A stretch of 64,000 nt of DNA from assembly GCA_958437495.1 (NCBI GenBank), contig CAUBOH010000007.1, positions 1 to 64,000 of the forward strand. The letters run 5' to 3'. Both the position numbers and the translations under genes were made by a program. Each line of letters begins with the position of its first letter. Positions within the stretch are counted from its first letter, which is position 1. The notes beneath the pieces are model-generated. The model ran no database searches. It saw only the letters and a list, made by a program, of their open reading frames with translations, and was not told the DNA's origin. This document shows positions 26,050-34,891 of this stretch, piece by piece. The DNA is from an uncultured Collinsella sp. GTDB lineage: Bacteria; Actinomycetota; Coriobacteriia; Coriobacteriales; Coriobacteriaceae.

Positions 26050-27462
26050 CTATTTGGAATCCGAATCGTCCATAGAGCCGTCGATGCCGGTTTTGGTGTC
26101 GTCGTCCGAATCGGAATCGTCATCCTTGGCGAAGGGGTTCTTGAAGAAACCCGTCGCATCGGGCTGAAGACCCGACAGCTTAATCCAGGGATTCTCGAGC
26201 TCGGGCTTGGGCATAGCCTGGGCCTCGGGCGCGGTCTCGTTGCCGATGAGCTCGGACTCGTAAATGAATGTATCGTCTCCAAGCGCGTCATAGGCAGCGA
26301 CCGGGTTGCCCTCGGCATCGCGATACGGCGTGCCCTTAAACACGGCGCCATCGTATGCCACAAGCTGGCGGCCGGTCTCGTTCTCAAAGTAGTAGACAAA
26401 GATGCCCTTGAGGGCCGCACACAGCGGAATGGCAATGATCATGCCAATGGGACCCATGAGCGCCGAACCAATAACGAGCGCCGTGAGGCTCATGATGGGA
26501 TGCACCTGCACCGAGCTCTGCATGACCTTAGGCGAAATCACGTTATCGGTTACGTTTTGCGCGACCATCGTCACGATGAGCGTCCATAACGCCAACATGG
26601 GGCTGAACATGAAACCGAGCACTGTGGCGATTGCAGCGCTCACCCAGGGGCCGACGACCGGAACCAAATGCATGATGCCGGTAAAGATAGCCATAAGCGC
26701 CGCATACGGATGACCGATGATCATAAAACCGATAAAGGCGAGGAAACCGCCGCAGATGGACGTCACGACCATACCGCGCATGTAGCCGCCCACTGAGCGC
26801 GACAGAATGGCGACCATAAAGCGGTACGAGGTCTCCTTTTCCTGTCCGATAATGGTGCAGATCTCGTGGTGCATGCGAGGGTAGTCGCAGGCCATCCAAT
26901 AGGCAAGCACCAGGCCCAGGAAGATGACGAACAGCTGCGAGGCCGTGTTGGTAATGAGCGGGAATACACCGCGACCGAGCTCAGCAGCGATTTGCGAGAC
27001 ATACTTCGACGCCACGGTAACCAGCGAAGAAAGATTTTCGTCCAGATACTCCTTGAGCGGCGTGTTGTTGAGCGTCTTGGCGTGTGAGATCATCTCATTG
27101 AGGTCGCCGCCCGCAACGCGAAGCTGCGCGGGCAGACGGCTCAGGACTTCCATAATCTGGCCGAACAGAATCGGCGACAGGATGCAGACGACGCCGACGA
27201 GCACCGCCACAACCACGATGAGCGCGACAAGCGAACCGATGCCACGACCGACGCCGTGATGCTCGAGCCAGTTGGTGATCGGCGACATCACAAAAGCAAT
27301 GATGGAACCGACAGCGAGAAACTCGATAACCGGCGCTAGGATGCCCATAAGGTTAAAGATGACAGCGGCGATAACGATGCAACCGACGACGGCCCAAATG
27401 CGAAGCGTCAGAATGCGGGTATCGCGCAGCATGCGGTCGGATTGTTGGGGGTGCTCATTCAT
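26050..27462 (-). CDS. AI-2E transporter family protein (PF01594-type)
   Basis: A 470-residue membrane protein with about eight membrane segments. It shows the family regions VGSIIAFVMSPITNWLEHHG, LGLVLAYWMACDYPRM, the repeat IMHLVPVVGPWVSA and VTDNVISPKVMQ. A long soluble acidic C-terminal tail ends DDDSDSDDDTKTG and is unusual. The family includes autoinducer-2 exporters but also sodium/proton antiporters and others, so the substrate is open. It overlaps the sigma-factor stop by 4 nt (ATGA), so it belongs to the sigma operon. Confidence 0.88.
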   Translation of the reverse strand: MNEHPQQSDRMLRDTRILTLRIWAVVGCIVIAAVIFNLMGILAPVIEFLAVGSIIAFVMSPITNWLEHHGVGRGIGSLVALIVVVAVLVGVVCILSPILFGQIMEVLSRLPAQLRVAGGDLNEMISHAKTLNNTPLKEYLDENLSSLVTVASKYVSQIAAELGRGVFPLITNTASQLFVIFLGLVLAYWMACDYPRMHHEICTIIGQEKETSYRFMVAILSRSVGGYMRGMVVTSICGGFLAFIGFMIIGHPYAALMAIFTGIMHLVPVVGPWVSAAIATVLGFMFSPMLALWTLIVTMVAQNVTDNVISPKVMQSSVQVHPIMSLTALVIGSALMGPIGMIIAIPLCAALKGIFVYYFENETGRQLVAYDGAVFKGTPYRDAEGNPVAAYDALGDDTFIYESELIGNETAPEAQAMPKPELENPWIKLSGLQPDATGFFKNPFAKDDDSDSDDDTKTGIDGSMDDSDSK

Positions 27463-28250
27463 GAACGAATCATCACTCCGTCGGGGTCAATCTTGTCTTG
27501 AATCTTCTTAAGGGTACGGCGAAGCAGGCGCGAGACCTGCACCTGCGAGATGCCCAGCTTCTTGGCAATCTCAATCTGGGTCATGCCCTTTACAAAGCGC
27601 AGCTCGATAACCTCACGCTCGCGCGGTGAAAAATCGCGAATGGCCTCCTCAATCACCAGGCGGTCATCGGTAAAGTCGAGCTCGTTGTCATCATCGGCAT
27701 AGCGGTCGAGAATCGAAGGCGCATCGTCGGAATCGGACGCACCGGGGGCCTCGATGGGCACCGAGGTGTAGGCCGAGGACGATTCCATGGCTTCGAGTAC
27801 CTCGTCGACGGTCACGCCCAGGTACTCGGCTATTTCCTCGACCTTGGGCGAACGCTGCAACTCATTGGTGAGCTTGTCGGTGGCCTGGTTGACCTTAGCC
27901 GAGAGCTCCTGCAGACGGCGCGGCACGCGCACGCTCCAGCCCTTGTCGCGGAAGTGGCGCTTAATTTCGCCCAGAATGGTGGGCGTGGCAAACGTGGTGA
28001 ACTCTAGGCCACGCTCGGGGTCAAAACGGTCGATCGCCTTGAGCAGGCCCAGATAGCCAACCTGCATCAGGTCATCGAGCGGCTCACCGCGATTCTTAAA
28101 TTTGTTGGCAAGAAACCTTACCAGGTTCATATGGGACATGACGAGCTGCTCGCGAGCATCCGGATCACCGGTCTCTTTGTAGCGACGAAACAACTCGCGG
28201 GTTTTCTCCTTGTCCCAAGCGGTCTTACCGCTCCGGGAACGTTCGGTCAT
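27459..28250 (-). CDS. RNA polymerase sigma factor, SigB/SigF/SigG subfamily
   Basis: A 263-residue sigma-70 factor of the stress/sporulation subfamily. Region 2 shows HMNLVRFLANKF, DDLMQVGYLGLLKAIDRFDP and FTTFATPTILGEIKRHFRD with WSVRVPRRLQEL. Region 3 follows, and region 4 has FSPREREVIELRFVKGMTQ with the HTH EIAKKLGISQVQVSRLLRR. An acidic insert lies before region 4. It starts 1 nt after the RsbW-like gene and has no strong ribosome site, implying coupling. Probably a general-stress sigma factor; sporulation genes are not seen here. Confidence 0.92.
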   Translation of the reverse strand: MTERSRSGKTAWDKEKTRELFRRYKETGDPDAREQLVMSHMNLVRFLANKFKNRGEPLDDLMQVGYLGLLKAIDRFDPERGLEFTTFATPTILGEIKRHFRDKGWSVRVPRRLQELSAKVNQATDKLTNELQRSPKVEEIAEYLGVTVDEVLEAMESSSAYTSVPIEAPGASDSDDAPSILDRYADDDNELDFTDDRLVIEEAIRDFSPREREVIELRFVKGMTQIEIAKKLGISQVQVSRLLRRTLKKIQDKIDPDGVMIRS

Positions 28251-28251
28251 A

Positions 28252-28629
28252 TTAGATATCCGCCTTGAGGTCGAGGGAAAGCGTCAGGGGCGCCGAAGTC
28301 TTTTCGTAGGAATCGCAAACGCTCGCCAAAATGAGCTCGGCATACACGGCAGCCTGGTCATCCTCGTCAACAGCGGCCTGATCGCCAAAGGTAAAGGTCA
28401 TGCCAACGTGAGACACGTCGACATCGAACCTGATCGTAATATCATCGGAATCAACCGCCGTGCAGCCAAAGATAAAGGCCTCCTCGGCAGCCATACGGAT
28501 GTCCTCGATGCGATCAACAGACATAGAGCACAGCGCACCAACGTTGGCGGCCGTCATACGCACCAGGCGGGCCAGACGTGGGTCACCGGCAACGGTCAGC
28601 GTAATGGGGCAGGTTGCTTCGCTACTCAT
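28252..28629 (-). CDS. Reduced RsbW-like anti-sigma protein
   Basis: A 125-residue protein that looks like an HATPase_c (GHKL) anti-sigma factor by position and by IEDIRMAAEEAF, the start of the N-box. The asparagine expected after EEA is not present (EEAFIFG) and no DxGxG ATP-binding box can be found (the region reads VGMTFTFGDQAAVDEDD). It is shorter than typical RsbW (about 160). AGGAG is 7 nt before the ATG and it overlaps the DUF948 stop by 8 nt. It probably binds the downstream sigma factor, perhaps without kinase activity. Confidence 0.7.
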   Translation of the reverse strand: MSSEATCPITLTVAGDPRLARLVRMTAANVGALCSMSVDRIEDIRMAAEEAFIFGCTAVDSDDITIRFDVDVSHVGMTFTFGDQAAVDEDDQAAVYAELILASVCDSYEKTSAPLTLSLDLKADI

Positions 28630-29212
28630 CACAGGACTCCTCGGAGGTCTGGGCGGGTGTGTAGGTGTAATACTGAGACGGCTTGCCAGCAGGCTTCTGA
28701 CCATCATCGTCGCCCGCGGCGGCCTCGTCCCCGGCTTCGCCAATCAGGACGCGCTCGGTCGGCTGCTCGGCTTCGGCCGCAGCGGAAAGTTTGCGCTCGG
28801 CGTCGGCCGCGGGAGCCTTCACCTTGTTAAAGAGTTTCTGCACGGCGCCGGCGGCGGAGTCGGTCACGCTCGACACGGCATTGCTGGCCTCGGCCATGCT
28901 GCCCGTAACCTCGGAAATATCGCGGACAACCGCCTCGACCTCGACGAGGTTGGAGGTAAGGGCATCGACGGCCGTCTTGCTCGACTTAAGCAGCGGCTCC
29001 ATCTGGGCAAGTGCCGGCGTAAGCTCGTCGACAGCGCCGTCGAGTTTTGCCACCACCGGCTGCGCCTCGGCGATGGTGTTGTTGAGGTCGTTCACGGTCT
29101 TATTGAGCGAGTCGACAACGTTGCGGGTCTTGCGCAGGGTAAGCGCGAGTTCAACGATGGCCCACACGCCGGCAATGGCAAGCACCAGCAGGGCGATTTG
29201 AATGGGACTCAT
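28622..29212 (-). CDS. DUF948 membrane-anchored coiled-coil protein
   Basis: A 196-residue protein with one N-terminal membrane segment (about 5-25), a long helical, coiled-coil-prone stretch (TRNVVDSLNKTVNDLNNTI) and a low-complexity Ala/Glu tail. This is the DUF948 pattern found in general-stress proteins of Gram-positives such as B. subtilis YtxG. GGGAGG lies 5 nt before the start. First gene of the DUF948-RsbW-sigma-AI-2E unit. Confidence 0.85.
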   Translation of the reverse strand: MSPIQIALLVLAIAGVWAIVELALTLRKTRNVVDSLNKTVNDLNNTIAEAQPVVAKLDGAVDELTPALAQMEPLLKSSKTAVDALTSNLVEVEAVVRDISEVTGSMAEASNAVSSVTDSAAGAVQKLFNKVKAPAADAERKLSAAAEAEQPTERVLIGEAGDEAAAGDDDGQKPAGKPSQYYTYTPAQTSEESCDE

Positions 29213-29307
29213 ACAAGCCTCCCGGAAAAATCGAAATACAGACGCTGTTCATGGTACCCCAAAGAAGGGGAAAGATACCCAAAGGGAATGTGCGTGGTGC
29301 CAATGAC

Positions 29308-30657
29308 CTACTTGGGCGCGTTACCGCTCCGGTCGCGTTCGCTTTGCTCCACACGCCACTCTTCCCAGCCGCGGCCCGCAGGCTGCCAGAACGCGCCGCG
29401 CTCCAACCCCTCGGGCAAATAGCGCTGGTCGACCCAACCTTCAGGATAATCGTGCGGGTACTTGTATACACCGTACTCGTCGCTGCCGGGACGGTGACGA
29501 TCGCGCAGATAGCTGGGCACCTCGCGCAAGCCGCTGCTACGGATATCGGCCAAAGCCGCATCGATCGAAGCCTCGCACGCGTTGGATTTAGGCGCCAGGC
29601 ACACATAGAGCGCAGCCTGAGCCAGGTTAATGCGGCACTCGGGATAGCCAATGACCTCGGCAGACTTAAACGCGGCATGCGCCACCAAAAGCGCCTGCGG
29701 GTCGGCGTTGCCAACGTCCTCAGAAGCCTGAATCATAATGCGACGGGCAATAAACTTGGGATCCTCCCCCGCGTCGATCATGCGCGCGAGCCAATAGATT
29801 GTGGCATCGGGGTCGCTGCCGCGCATAGACTTAATAAACGCACTGATGATGTCGTAGTGCATATCGCCGTTTTTGTCATACGAAAAGCCGCGACGCGGGT
29901 TGGCAATCTTTACGTCATCCACGGTGATGGGATAGCGCTCCCCCGCCGCCGGCGCTGGCGTTCCCTCGGTATCGGGACGCGTGACGGCGATCTCACTCGC
30001 AAGCTCGAGCGTCGTGAGCGCCGAGCGAGCATCGCCCGCGGCCAGCGTGCAGATGGTCTTAACCGCATCCTCATCGGCCGAGAACTTGCCGTTCAAACCC
30101 TGCGGCGCCTCGAGTGCACGCTCGATCAGCGTGGCGATATCCTCGTCCTTAAGATGCTCAAGCTCCACGACGCGACCGCGCGACAACAATGCCGAGTTGA
30201 CCTCAAAGTACGGGTTCTCCGTCGTGGCGCCAATCATAATGACGGTACGGTTCTCAACCGCATGCAGCAAGGCATCCTGCTGCGACTTAGAGAAGCGATG
30301 AATCTCGTCGATGAAAAGAATGGTTCGACGGTCATAGGTATTCAGACGCGTCTTGGCCTCGTCAATCACGCGGCGCAAGTCCTTTACGGTGCCCGTCACA
30401 GCGCTGACCTCGACAAACTCACTCTTAGTATGGTTGGCGATAATGTGGGCCAGCGTCGTCTTGCCCGTACCGGCCGGCCCATACAGAATCACACTCGACA
30501 GCACGTCATGCTCAATCGCGGCACGCAACCATGAGCCCTTACCGACGGCCTTTTGCTGGCCCACGTACTCATCGAGTGAATTGGGTCGCATGCGCACCGC
30601 AAGCGGTGCATTCTGAAAGGAACGCTCGCGCGTCGAAGCAGAAAAAAGGTCGTCCAT
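29308..30657 (-). CDS. rarA: Replication-associated recombination protein RarA (MgsA family AAA ATPase)
   Basis: A 449-residue clamp-loader-like ATPase acting at stalled forks. The N-terminal MRPNSLDEYVGQQKAVGKG, Walker A LYGPAGTGKTTLAH, Walker B LFIDEIHRFSKSQQDALL and sensor ATTENPYFEVNSALLSR are all present. The C-terminal tetramerisation region holds YWLARMIDAGEDPKFIARR. The start at 30657 has ACGGGA upstream; ATGs at 30663 and 30672 are alternatives. It is transcribed after the dGTPase-like gene. Confidence 0.94.
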   Translation of the reverse strand: MDDLFSASTRERSFQNAPLAVRMRPNSLDEYVGQQKAVGKGSWLRAAIEHDVLSSVILYGPAGTGKTTLAHIIANHTKSEFVEVSAVTGTVKDLRRVIDEAKTRLNTYDRRTILFIDEIHRFSKSQQDALLHAVENRTVIMIGATTENPYFEVNSALLSRGRVVELEHLKDEDIATLIERALEAPQGLNGKFSADEDAVKTICTLAAGDARSALTTLELASEIAVTRPDTEGTPAPAAGERYPITVDDVKIANPRRGFSYDKNGDMHYDIISAFIKSMRGSDPDATIYWLARMIDAGEDPKFIARRIMIQASEDVGNADPQALLVAHAAFKSAEVIGYPECRINLAQAALYVCLAPKSNACEASIDAALADIRSSGLREVPSYLRDRHRPGSDEYGVYKYPHDYPEGWVDQRYLPEGLERGAFWQPAGRGWEEWRVEQSERDRSGNAPK

Positions 30658-30717
30658 AGCCATCCCGTGCATCAATCAAAAAAGTTTTCCACGAACAGTA
30701 TACCGAATAAATACGAA

Positions 30718-31965
30718 CTACCGTTCGTTAATATAAGTACGGTGCGGAAACTTCAGACCGGGGAACAGCTTGCTTGCGAGCTCGCAGAAATAGCCATCCG
30801 TCATGCTCGCAATGTAATCCACCACGGTTTGGTCCTTATCGTCCTGCCATGCATAGGTACGGTCGTAGTAAGAAAGCTGCTGCTCAATGCGCGAAATGTG
30901 GTGCTTAAAGATGTAGGAGGACTCGTCTCCTTCGTTTATATCCTGCAGGCAACGGTCGTAGAGCTTTTCGAACGCCTCGCGCAGCTCCGCTTCGGAATCG
31001 CCTTCGATGCCGCCCTTGCTATAGATCTTCTCGTAGTTCTCGCGCTTGGCCCGACGGATTTCCTCAAACAAGTCCTCGCTCATCTCGATACGCGGCTTGC
31101 CATAGCTGTGCTCAACGATATCGATGGAGGCATGCGTGAGGATCCAGCTGTTGTAAGCCCCGCCCAGGCCATCGTCAAAAGCGCCGGGTGACAGCAGGCC
31201 AGCCGCAATGGCGTCTTGGCGATCGCGCCCCACGTAGGCAAGGATATCCGAGATGCGAACGACACAACCCTCGAGCGTCATGGGGCGCAGGTGCTCAATC
31301 GCGCTATAGCCCGTGGCGATGCAGTCCTCGACCGTCTGATCGAACTGGTCAAATGAGCTCATGCCCGAGAGCTCGAACACGCGTTGCTCGTACTCTCCGT
31401 TATGGCATAACACGCCATCGAGCGTCTGGAGCGACACGTTGCGGCCGTACAGCGCGTCGAGCACGCGGACCGACTGCACGTTATGGAAAAAGAAGCGACC
31501 CGTGCGCTCGTGGTAGATATCGTTGAGAAATCGCTCGCCGGCATGGCCAAAGGGCGTGTGACCCAAGTCGTGGCCTAAGCCAATTGCCTCGATCAGGTCG
31601 CAGTTGAGCCCCAGAGCACGTCCGATATCACGCGCGATGCGCGAGACAAGCTGCACGTGCAGGCCGCGACGCGACAGATCATCGTTGCTGCGAAAGCTGA
31701 AAACCTGAGTTTTACCGGCGTATCGGGCGTACGCGGGCAGATGGAGAATCTTTTCGGCATCGCGCATAAAGGCCGGACGCATAAGCGTGCCTTGATCTGC
31801 GGCTCGATCAACACGACGGATGACCTGGTCGTCACCGCATCGATAGGGATTAACGACACCCGAGGCGCGGTCGGCGGCAATACGCTCGACCAGATCGGGC
31901 GACAACGCCGCGGGAATGCGATCCATGCGCGCCTTAATGGCGGCTGTCTCTTGATTAATTGCCAT
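30718..31965 (-). CDS. HD-domain deoxyguanosinetriphosphate triphosphohydrolase-like protein
   Basis: A 415-residue protein of the dGTPase family. The HD metal site shows LVSRIARDIGRALGLN, AIGLGHDLGHTPFGHAGE and, later, VRISDILAYVGRD. The arginine-rich N-terminal part FSFRSNDDLSRRGLHVQLV is typical. Activity is hydrolysis of dNTPs to nucleoside and triphosphate, with a possible role in dNTP pools. AAGGAG is 7 nt before the start at 31965. It follows the prepilin peptidase gene on the same strand. Confidence 0.9.
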   Translation of the reverse strand: MAINQETAAIKARMDRIPAALSPDLVERIAADRASGVVNPYRCGDDQVIRRVDRAADQGTLMRPAFMRDAEKILHLPAYARYAGKTQVFSFRSNDDLSRRGLHVQLVSRIARDIGRALGLNCDLIEAIGLGHDLGHTPFGHAGERFLNDIYHERTGRFFFHNVQSVRVLDALYGRNVSLQTLDGVLCHNGEYEQRVFELSGMSSFDQFDQTVEDCIATGYSAIEHLRPMTLEGCVVRISDILAYVGRDRQDAIAAGLLSPGAFDDGLGGAYNSWILTHASIDIVEHSYGKPRIEMSEDLFEEIRRAKRENYEKIYSKGGIEGDSEAELREAFEKLYDRCLQDINEGDESSYIFKHHISRIEQQLSYYDRTYAWQDDKDQTVVDYIASMTDGYFCELASKLFPGLKFPHRTYINER

Positions 31966-31996
31966 GAAATGCTCCTTAGAAAGGACGCGCAATCGG

Positions 31997-32419
31997 TTAC
32001 AGCGTGCAGCCCACGAACTCGATTATGGCAAATATCGGCACTAAAAACGGCAGCAATGGCAAGGAGCGCGATTTTGTGATGAGGCAGGCGACAGCAAGTG
32101 CAAGGAGCGAGGTAGCAAACGCAACGATGCCACCCAGAGGGTCGAGGGTGCAAAGGGCAAAGAGCGCCTTGGCATCTCCCATGCCGATACCTGGGGCATG
32201 ACGAAGGCGCCGCCAGAGCGACTCAGTGAGCACGAGGGCAAGGTACACGATGACCGCGAGGCCGGCGTAGTCAAGTGCGATGTTCAGGCCATGATCAAGC
32301 CAGACGCCCGCAAACGCTGCCACGGCACAGACAGCGGCGAGCGCGTTTGGAAACCGCCGCTCACGGGCATCGATGAGCGCACCGGCAAAGGCGCACAGCC
32401 AAAACGGGATATAGAACAA
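31997..32419 (-). CDS. Short prepilin peptidase (A24 family)
   Basis: A 140-residue, four-to-five-helix membrane aspartyl protease domain. The two catalytic aspartates are visible: one in FAGALIDARERRFPN and one in GIGMGDAKALFA (the GxGD motif). It lacks the N-terminal methyltransferase part of full PilD. The start is TTG with AGGGGG 5 nt upstream. No pilin, ATPase or other type IV pilus/Tad gene is nearby. Confidence 0.82.
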   Translation of the reverse strand: MFYIPFWLCAFAGALIDARERRFPNALAAVCAVAAFAGVWLDHGLNIALDYAGLAVIVYLALVLTESLWRRLRHAPGIGMGDAKALFALCTLDPLGGIVAFATSLLALAVACLITKSRSLPLLPFLVPIFAIIEFVGCTL

Positions 32420-32451
32420 CGAAACCCCCTCAACCTAGGGCCCAAACGCAA

Positions 32452-32490
32452 AAACCACCACAGAGGTGCCTGTCCCCTTTGTGGTGGTTT
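32452..32490 (-). terminator. Repeated terminator-like palindrome (copy A)
   Basis: On the minus strand AAACCACCACA and TGTGGTGGTTT pair around a loop containing GGGGACAG, followed by TTTTTGCG, 10 nt past the glycosyltransferase stop. The same 39-nt element, differing at two positions, recurs at 40094-40132 in the same orientation relative to its gene. Confidence 0.85.
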
Positions 32491-32499
32491 AGGTGATGG

Positions 32500-33795
32500 T
32501 TATTTGGCACCCTGCATAACTTCGTCGAGGGTGACGCTTACGGCATGCTGCGTCGGAACCCAGTCGACCTTGAGGAACAGCGCTGCCACGGTAATGGGGA
32601 TATAGCTGAACATAAAGATCGGGAAGGTAAACAGGTTGGTCACCAGACGCCACTTTTGCGCGCAGTGAATGTGCTTGTACTCAAAGATGGTCGTGAGCAG
32701 CGCCAGGATAAAGAACGTCTGATACAGCATCACGAAGGTCATGATGAGCGACGCGGCACAGGCCTGCATCTCGACCTCGGTGGCCAAAAAGCCGTGCGAA
32801 AGGCCACCCACAATCAGGAACGTGGCATTGGCGAGCATCGAGATCAACGATAGCAGCATACCCGGGGCGATCGTCATAAACATGTCGTAGGCGGCAAAGC
32901 GATGGTAGCGAAAGGTCGACTTGACCAGGTGCTTACCATACGTAAAGAACACCTGGTAGAAGCCCTTAGTCCAGCGCATGCGCTGCTTCCAGGAAGCCTT
33001 AAACGTCACGGGCTGTTCGTCAAAAAACTCCGCCGGTGCATAACCGATGCGGATGCCATGGATGGCGCAGAACGTGGTGAACTGAATGTCCTCAGTCAGC
33101 GTGTGGAACTGCCAGCCGTGCATGCCTTCGATCACGCTGGCTGAAATGAGATAGCCCGAACCCGAGACAGCGCAGGAAGTCTTGCAGATGTTACGCGCAT
33201 TATTAAGGAAGCGCGCCTCGCGCAGATACCACGTAGCATTAGCTGCCGAAATCCAGGAGCTGCCGAAGTTTTTGGAGTTGCGATAGCTCGTGACCACATG
33301 GAAGCCCTGGTCAAAGGCATCGTTCATCTTGGACACGTAATCGCGGGAAATGACGTTATCGGCATCGAAAATAAAGTAGCCCTCAAAGGTATCGGGATAC
33401 TCGTTAAGGATACGGTCAAAGCCAAAGTCCATGACCCAGCTCTTGCCCTTGCGAGCAAGGTCATTACGCTCGTAGACAATGGCGCCGGCCTCGCGCGCAA
33501 GCTGCGCCGTGTTGTCAGTACAGGCATCGGCGACCACAAAGACCTCGATAAGCTCGGACGGATAATCCTGGTCCTTGATAGAGCGAACGAGGTTGGCAAT
33601 CACGGCCTCCTCGTTATGGGCCGCGATAAAGAAGGCGTAGCGATGAAGCTTTTTGGCCTTAGGGGGAGCGACCTCGCCACGAAGGGCGCCGATGATAAAG
33701 AAGACCACCTGGTACAAGAAACAGACCGTAAGCAACGTAACCACGATCTGATTGAAGATCACGATGGGCGTGTTGGTTTGTAAAAAGGCGAGCAT
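32500..33795 (-). CDS. GT2 family membrane glycosyltransferase
   Basis: A 431-residue processive-type GT2 enzyme. It has an N-terminal membrane segment, then the catalytic domain with FFIAAHNEEAVI, VVADACTDNT, FDADN (DxD), TEDIQ and QRMRW (the QxxRW acceptor motif). Three to four C-terminal membrane segments follow. These motifs match hyaluronan/cellulose/poly-GlcNAc synthase-type enzymes. There is no accessory polysaccharide gene next to it, so the polymer is unknown. GGGAG is 5 nt upstream. Confidence 0.9.
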   Translation of the reverse strand: MLAFLQTNTPIVIFNQIVVTLLTVCFLYQVVFFIIGALRGEVAPPKAKKLHRYAFFIAAHNEEAVIANLVRSIKDQDYPSELIEVFVVADACTDNTAQLAREAGAIVYERNDLARKGKSWVMDFGFDRILNEYPDTFEGYFIFDADNVISRDYVSKMNDAFDQGFHVVTSYRNSKNFGSSWISAANATWYLREARFLNNARNICKTSCAVSGSGYLISASVIEGMHGWQFHTLTEDIQFTTFCAIHGIRIGYAPAEFFDEQPVTFKASWKQRMRWTKGFYQVFFTYGKHLVKSTFRYHRFAAYDMFMTIAPGMLLSLISMLANATFLIVGGLSHGFLATEVEMQACAASLIMTFVMLYQTFFILALLTTIFEYKHIHCAQKWRLVTNLFTFPIFMFSYIPITVAALFLKVDWVPTQHAVSVTLDEVMQGAK

Positions 33796-33877
33796 ACAGG
33801 CTCCCGGGAACGCGTAACGTAGACAACCGTATATCTTACCGCAGGCTTACCGAGTTCAAGAAACCACCTAAAACTGA

Positions 33878-34891
33878 CTAGGCTTCGAGCAAGCCGAGCT
33901 GAGGAACAATCTCGTCGCCGGCGGCAGTGCGGCCAAGCGAGCGCGGGGCTAAGTCATCAAGAACCGCGGCGAGATCCCAGGGCAGTTCATCACGGCACTC
34001 AATTCGCTCCCCCGTTACCGGATGATCGAACGCCACGCGCCAGGAATGCAGGAATTGCCTGGTCAAACCCTGGTCGGCGCGTGCATCGCATTTGCCGTAG
34101 AGCGGATCGCCCACGCAAGCGTGGTTGATATGACGCATGTGCACGCGAATCTGATGCGTGCGGCCCGTAAACAAGTGGCATTCCACCAGCGTGTAGCCGT
34201 CGTCAAAGCGCGTGGAATCAAAGCGTTCGAGAACCTTAAAGGTCGTGATGGCCTGACGCGCAAAGGGATCGTCGGACACCGCCATCTTGACGCGATCGCG
34301 CGTAGAGCGGGCAATACCGGTATTAATAGTTCCCTCGTCCATGGCGATGTGACCGTGAACAAGCGTGATATAGCGACGATCGAGCGTACGCGTGCGGATG
34401 AGATTTTGAAGCGCGCGCTGGGTCTCGTCGTCCTTTGCCGCGAGCATGAGGCCCGAGGTATCGCGATCCAGACGGTGCACGATACCGGGACGGTCCTCGC
34501 CCTGCACGGTGCCCAGATGGTCGATACCGCAGTGGTAGACCAGGGCGTTCGCAAGCGTACCGCTCTCGTGGCCGTGAGCAGGATGACACACGAGACCCCG
34601 CTGCTTGGAGAGCACAATGAGGTAGTCGTCCTCGTAGCGAATGTCGAGCGGGATAGCCTCGGGAATCACATCGGTGGGATCGTGCGGCTCGGGCAGGTCG
34701 ACCGAAATGCGATCGCCGGCGCGCACGGCGTACTTTTTGGACAGGCAGGTCTCGCCATTGACGGCAACAGCACCGCCCTCGATCAAATGCGCGCAGGCAG
34801 AGCGCGTGGGGCAGCCGTCGTTGGCGCCCAGATAGGCGTCGAGGCGCTGGCCAGCGGAATCGTCGGCAACAAGAATATGGATGTCGGCCAT
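33878..34891 (-). CDS. RluD-type pseudouridine synthase
   Basis: A 337-residue RluA-family enzyme making pseudouridine in rRNA. An N-terminal S4 domain (about 12-60) is followed by the catalytic motif GIVHRLDRDTSGLMLAAK, in which the aspartate of HRLDRDT is catalytic. LFTGRTHQIRVHM and GDPLYG complete the signature. The start shares one base with the lspA stop (TAATG). lspA-rluD pairing is common. Confidence 0.93.
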   Translation of the reverse strand: MADIHILVADDSAGQRLDAYLGANDGCPTRSACAHLIEGGAVAVNGETCLSKKYAVRAGDRISVDLPEPHDPTDVIPEAIPLDIRYEDDYLIVLSKQRGLVCHPAHGHESGTLANALVYHCGIDHLGTVQGEDRPGIVHRLDRDTSGLMLAAKDDETQRALQNLIRTRTLDRRYITLVHGHIAMDEGTINTGIARSTRDRVKMAVSDDPFARQAITTFKVLERFDSTRFDDGYTLVECHLFTGRTHQIRVHMRHINHACVGDPLYGKCDARADQGLTRQFLHSWRVAFDHPVTGERIECRDELPWDLAAVLDDLAPRSLGRTAAGDEIVPQLGLLEA

